NCBI GenBank assembly: GCA_937872085.1
Contig: CALMQK010000165.1
Span: forward strand, 1-15,584
Source of the DNA: an uncultured euryarchaeote
GTDB lineage: Archaea > Thermoplasmatota > Thermoplasmata > UBA10834
DNA length: 15,584 nucleotides
Direction: 5' to 3'
Below, piece by piece: positions 14,245 through 15,584 of this stretch. The notes under the pieces were generated by a model. It was given only the letters and a program-made list of their open reading frames with translations, searched no databases and had not been told where the DNA came from. The position numbers and the translations under genes were made by a program. Position 1 is the stretch's first letter. The number at the start of each line of letters is the position of its first letter.

Positions 14245-15456
14245 GTGCCCATGCGGGAGTTCAGGATGCCTCTTAGCGGAGAACCTTTGGACTTCACATT
14301 CAACGGAAGGACTGTCCGCGGATACAAGAGCGACTCGATAGCGACGGCACTCGCCAGGGACGGTGTCAAGTCCTTCTCGAGAAGCATGAAGTTCCACAGG
14401 CCCAGGGGACTCTACTGCGGTTCCGGAAGATGCATTTCCTGCGTCATGCGAGTGAACGGGGTCCCGGGCGTCAGGACGTGCCGTGTCCCGCTAGAGCAGG
14501 GGATGGTCGTCCAGACCGAGCGCGGCTTCCCCTCAACGCGATTCGATCTTCTCTCCGTCTTCGATTCGGTCTTCCGCCGTCAATTCGACTACCATTCAAG
14601 ATTCATCAGGCCTACTTTCATGACGCCTTTCTACCAATACGTCGTCAGGCACCTCGCATCTTCGAGCAGAATGCCCGACTCTTCAGGCGCGTTCCCTGCT
14701 TTGGAGAGGAAGTCGTGTGAGGTCCTCATCATAGGACGCGGCATTTCCGGGTCGGTCGCGCAGGCGCGCATCCAAAAGGCAGGTGTAAGGTCGCTCATCA
14801 TTGCTGACAGGCAAGTGGGCGATGTGAGCGCCCCGCCCTCGACGGCTTTTGGTTTCTACGAATCGGGCGAGGTGGGCATCCAGGTCGGTTCGGGGCTTAA
14901 GCTCGTCAAGGCGAGATCGATCCTGTTGGCCATGGGCCGAGCGGAGACGGGCCTATCGATTGTGAACGGGGACATCCCAGGCAACATGCTCCCAGAGGCC
15001 ATACATCAGCTGACCTCGCGAGGGATCAGCCCTGGTGCGAGGGCCGTCCTGGTGGGGACGAACGAGCTCAGGGATAGGGTTCGCAGACAGCTCGAGGCGG
15101 TCCACTCTTCCATCGTTGCCGAGGTGCAGGATGCCTCGTCGGTGGTGCAGGTCCTCGGCGGGAGGGCGGTCAGGGGCATCGAGTACTCCGAGGGCAGGAC
15201 CTCGAAGACGGTCAGTTGTGATCTCGTGATCCAGCTCGGTCCCCTCGTTCCAGCGGTGGAGCTGGCGCAGCAGGCTGGCTGCGAGCTGCGGAGTTCTGGC
15301 AGCTTCTGGACTGTCAGGGTCGACGCGGAGGGCCGGACGAGTGTCCCAGGAGTGTACGCGTGCGGCGGGATCACTGGACTCATCCGGGAGGACGAACGGA
15401 TCTCGAGCGGCGAGGCGGTCGCCCTATCGATGCTGAGGAGCCGCGGGGGTCCCTGA
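14245..15456 (+). CDS. [2Fe-2S]/FAD dehydrogenase subunit fusion (sarcosine oxidase alpha / HcnA-HcnB-like)
   Basis: 403 residues. Residues 1-95 form a ferredoxin-like domain with C58-x4-C63-x2-C66-x12-C79, as in the N terminus of heterotetrameric sarcosine oxidase alpha and in HcnA-type subunits. Residues 157-400 form an FAD-binding part with GRGISG (164-169) and, near the C terminus, SVPGVYACGGITG, the usual second FAD contact. The flavin part is shorter than in relatives: the segment after residue 190 goes almost straight to ARSILLAMGR. Such subunits relay electrons from an amino-acid dehydrogenase partner (sarcosine, proline, hydroxyproline or similar). The partner is not in the window and may follow the edge. 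The start may be GTG 14245 or ATG 14251; the predicted transcript start is too close for a leader. It is followed after one base by the BFD-like gene. Confidence 0.8.
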   Translation: MPMREFRMPLSGEPLDFTFNGRTVRGYKSDSIATALARDGVKSFSRSMKFHRPRGLYCGSGRCISCVMRVNGVPGVRTCRVPLEQGMVVQTERGFPSTRFDLLSVFDSVFRRQFDYHSRFIRPTFMTPFYQYVVRHLASSSRMPDSSGAFPALERKSCEVLIIGRGISGSVAQARIQKAGVRSLIIADRQVGDVSAPPSTAFGFYESGEVGIQVGSGLKLVKARSILLAMGRAETGLSIVNGDIPGNMLPEAIHQLTSRGISPGARAVLVGTNELRDRVRRQLEAVHSSIVAEVQDASSVVQVLGGRAVRGIEYSEGRTSKTVSCDLVIQLGPLVPAVELAQQAGCELRSSGSFWTVRVDAEGRTSVPGVYACGGITGLIREDERISSGEAVALSMLRSRGGP

Positions 15457-15457
15457 G

Positions 15458-15584
15458 ATGGTCGTCAGGAAATCGTTCATATGCCTCTGCGAGGACGTTA
15501 CAGTGGAGGAGCTGCGGAGCGCCATCAGACGAGGATACACGGACATAGAGGATCTCAAGAGGATCACCGGTATCGGCACGGGTC
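15458..15584 (+). CDS. BFD-type [2Fe-2S] protein, N-terminal part (3' end outside window)
   Basis: An open frame of 42 codons runs from the ATG at 15458 to the edge, one base after the previous stop. The start ICLCEDVTVEELRSAIRRGY, then ...DLKRITGIGTG, matches the bacterioferritin-associated-ferredoxin-like [2Fe-2S] domain (C-x-C ... usually followed by GPCQG), which in sarcosine oxidase alpha and HcnA relatives lies in the same polypeptide or a small separate subunit. The second cysteine pair would lie just beyond the window. It is probably a subunit of the same dehydrogenase complex. Confidence 0.8.
   Translation, partial: MVVRKSFICLCEDVTVEELRSAIRRGYTDIEDLKRITGIGTG

Noticed and set aside
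1..15584. Mobile element or recent transfer
   Set aside because: No transposase, integrase, terminal repeats or tRNA-end duplication is seen, and base composition is even across genes.

Overview
The window looks like part of a GC-rich archaeal chromosome. The evidence is a tRNA-Lys split by a short intron in a textbook archaeal bulge-helix-bulge motif, a GPN-loop GTPase, HdrA and HdrBC-type heterodisulfide reductase proteins, an RNase J-like beta-CASP nuclease, CARF-wHTH regulators, and TATA boxes of the TTAATA type placed about 25-30 bases before starts. A Thermoplasmatota-like lineage with methyltransferase and Hdr metabolism fits best, but that placement is inference. I see no CRISPR array, insertion sequence, integrase or replication origin.

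Layout. Bases 1-2863 (+) hold two diverged, tandem trimethylamine-methyltransferase (MttB) superfamily genes, the first cut by the window edge; neither has an in-frame amber codon. A 219-base AT-rich spacer and the intron-containing tRNA-Lys(CUU) follow (3083-3186). Bases 3213-6615 (-) are an overlapping pair: HdrA, then a three-part MvhD-HdrC-HdrB fusion. Next comes a GPN-loop GTPase (+, to 7634), which converges after a single base on two overlapping CARF-wHTH regulators (-, 7636-8972). A divergent region with a perfect 8+6+8 inverted repeat separates these from a HAD phosphatase and a beta-CASP metallo-beta-lactamase nuclease (+, 9159-11205). A threonine dehydrogenase / 2-amino-3-ketobutyrate CoA ligase operon (+, 11344-13615) converges on a zinc-ribbon protein of unknown function (-, 13619-14107). 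The window ends in a divergently transcribed amino-acid dehydrogenase-like operon (+, 14245 to the edge): a [2Fe-2S]/FAD fusion followed by the start of a BFD-type [2Fe-2S] protein.

How the genes may fit together. The MttB-like proteins probably demethylate a quaternary amine to a corrinoid protein that lies outside the window. HdrA with the MvhD-HdrCB fusion would be a soluble, possibly electron-bifurcating complex handling low-potential electrons. Tdh and Kbl turn threonine into glycine and acetyl-CoA. The last operon resembles sarcosine, proline or D-amino-acid dehydrogenase subunits. Together this suggests a methylated-amine and amino-acid catabolic neighbourhood, but the genes are in several transcription units and the link is a hypothesis. 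The CARF pair is the main regulatory curiosity: ligand-sensing regulators of the kind usually found near CRISPR loci, with no CRISPR-Cas genes in this window.
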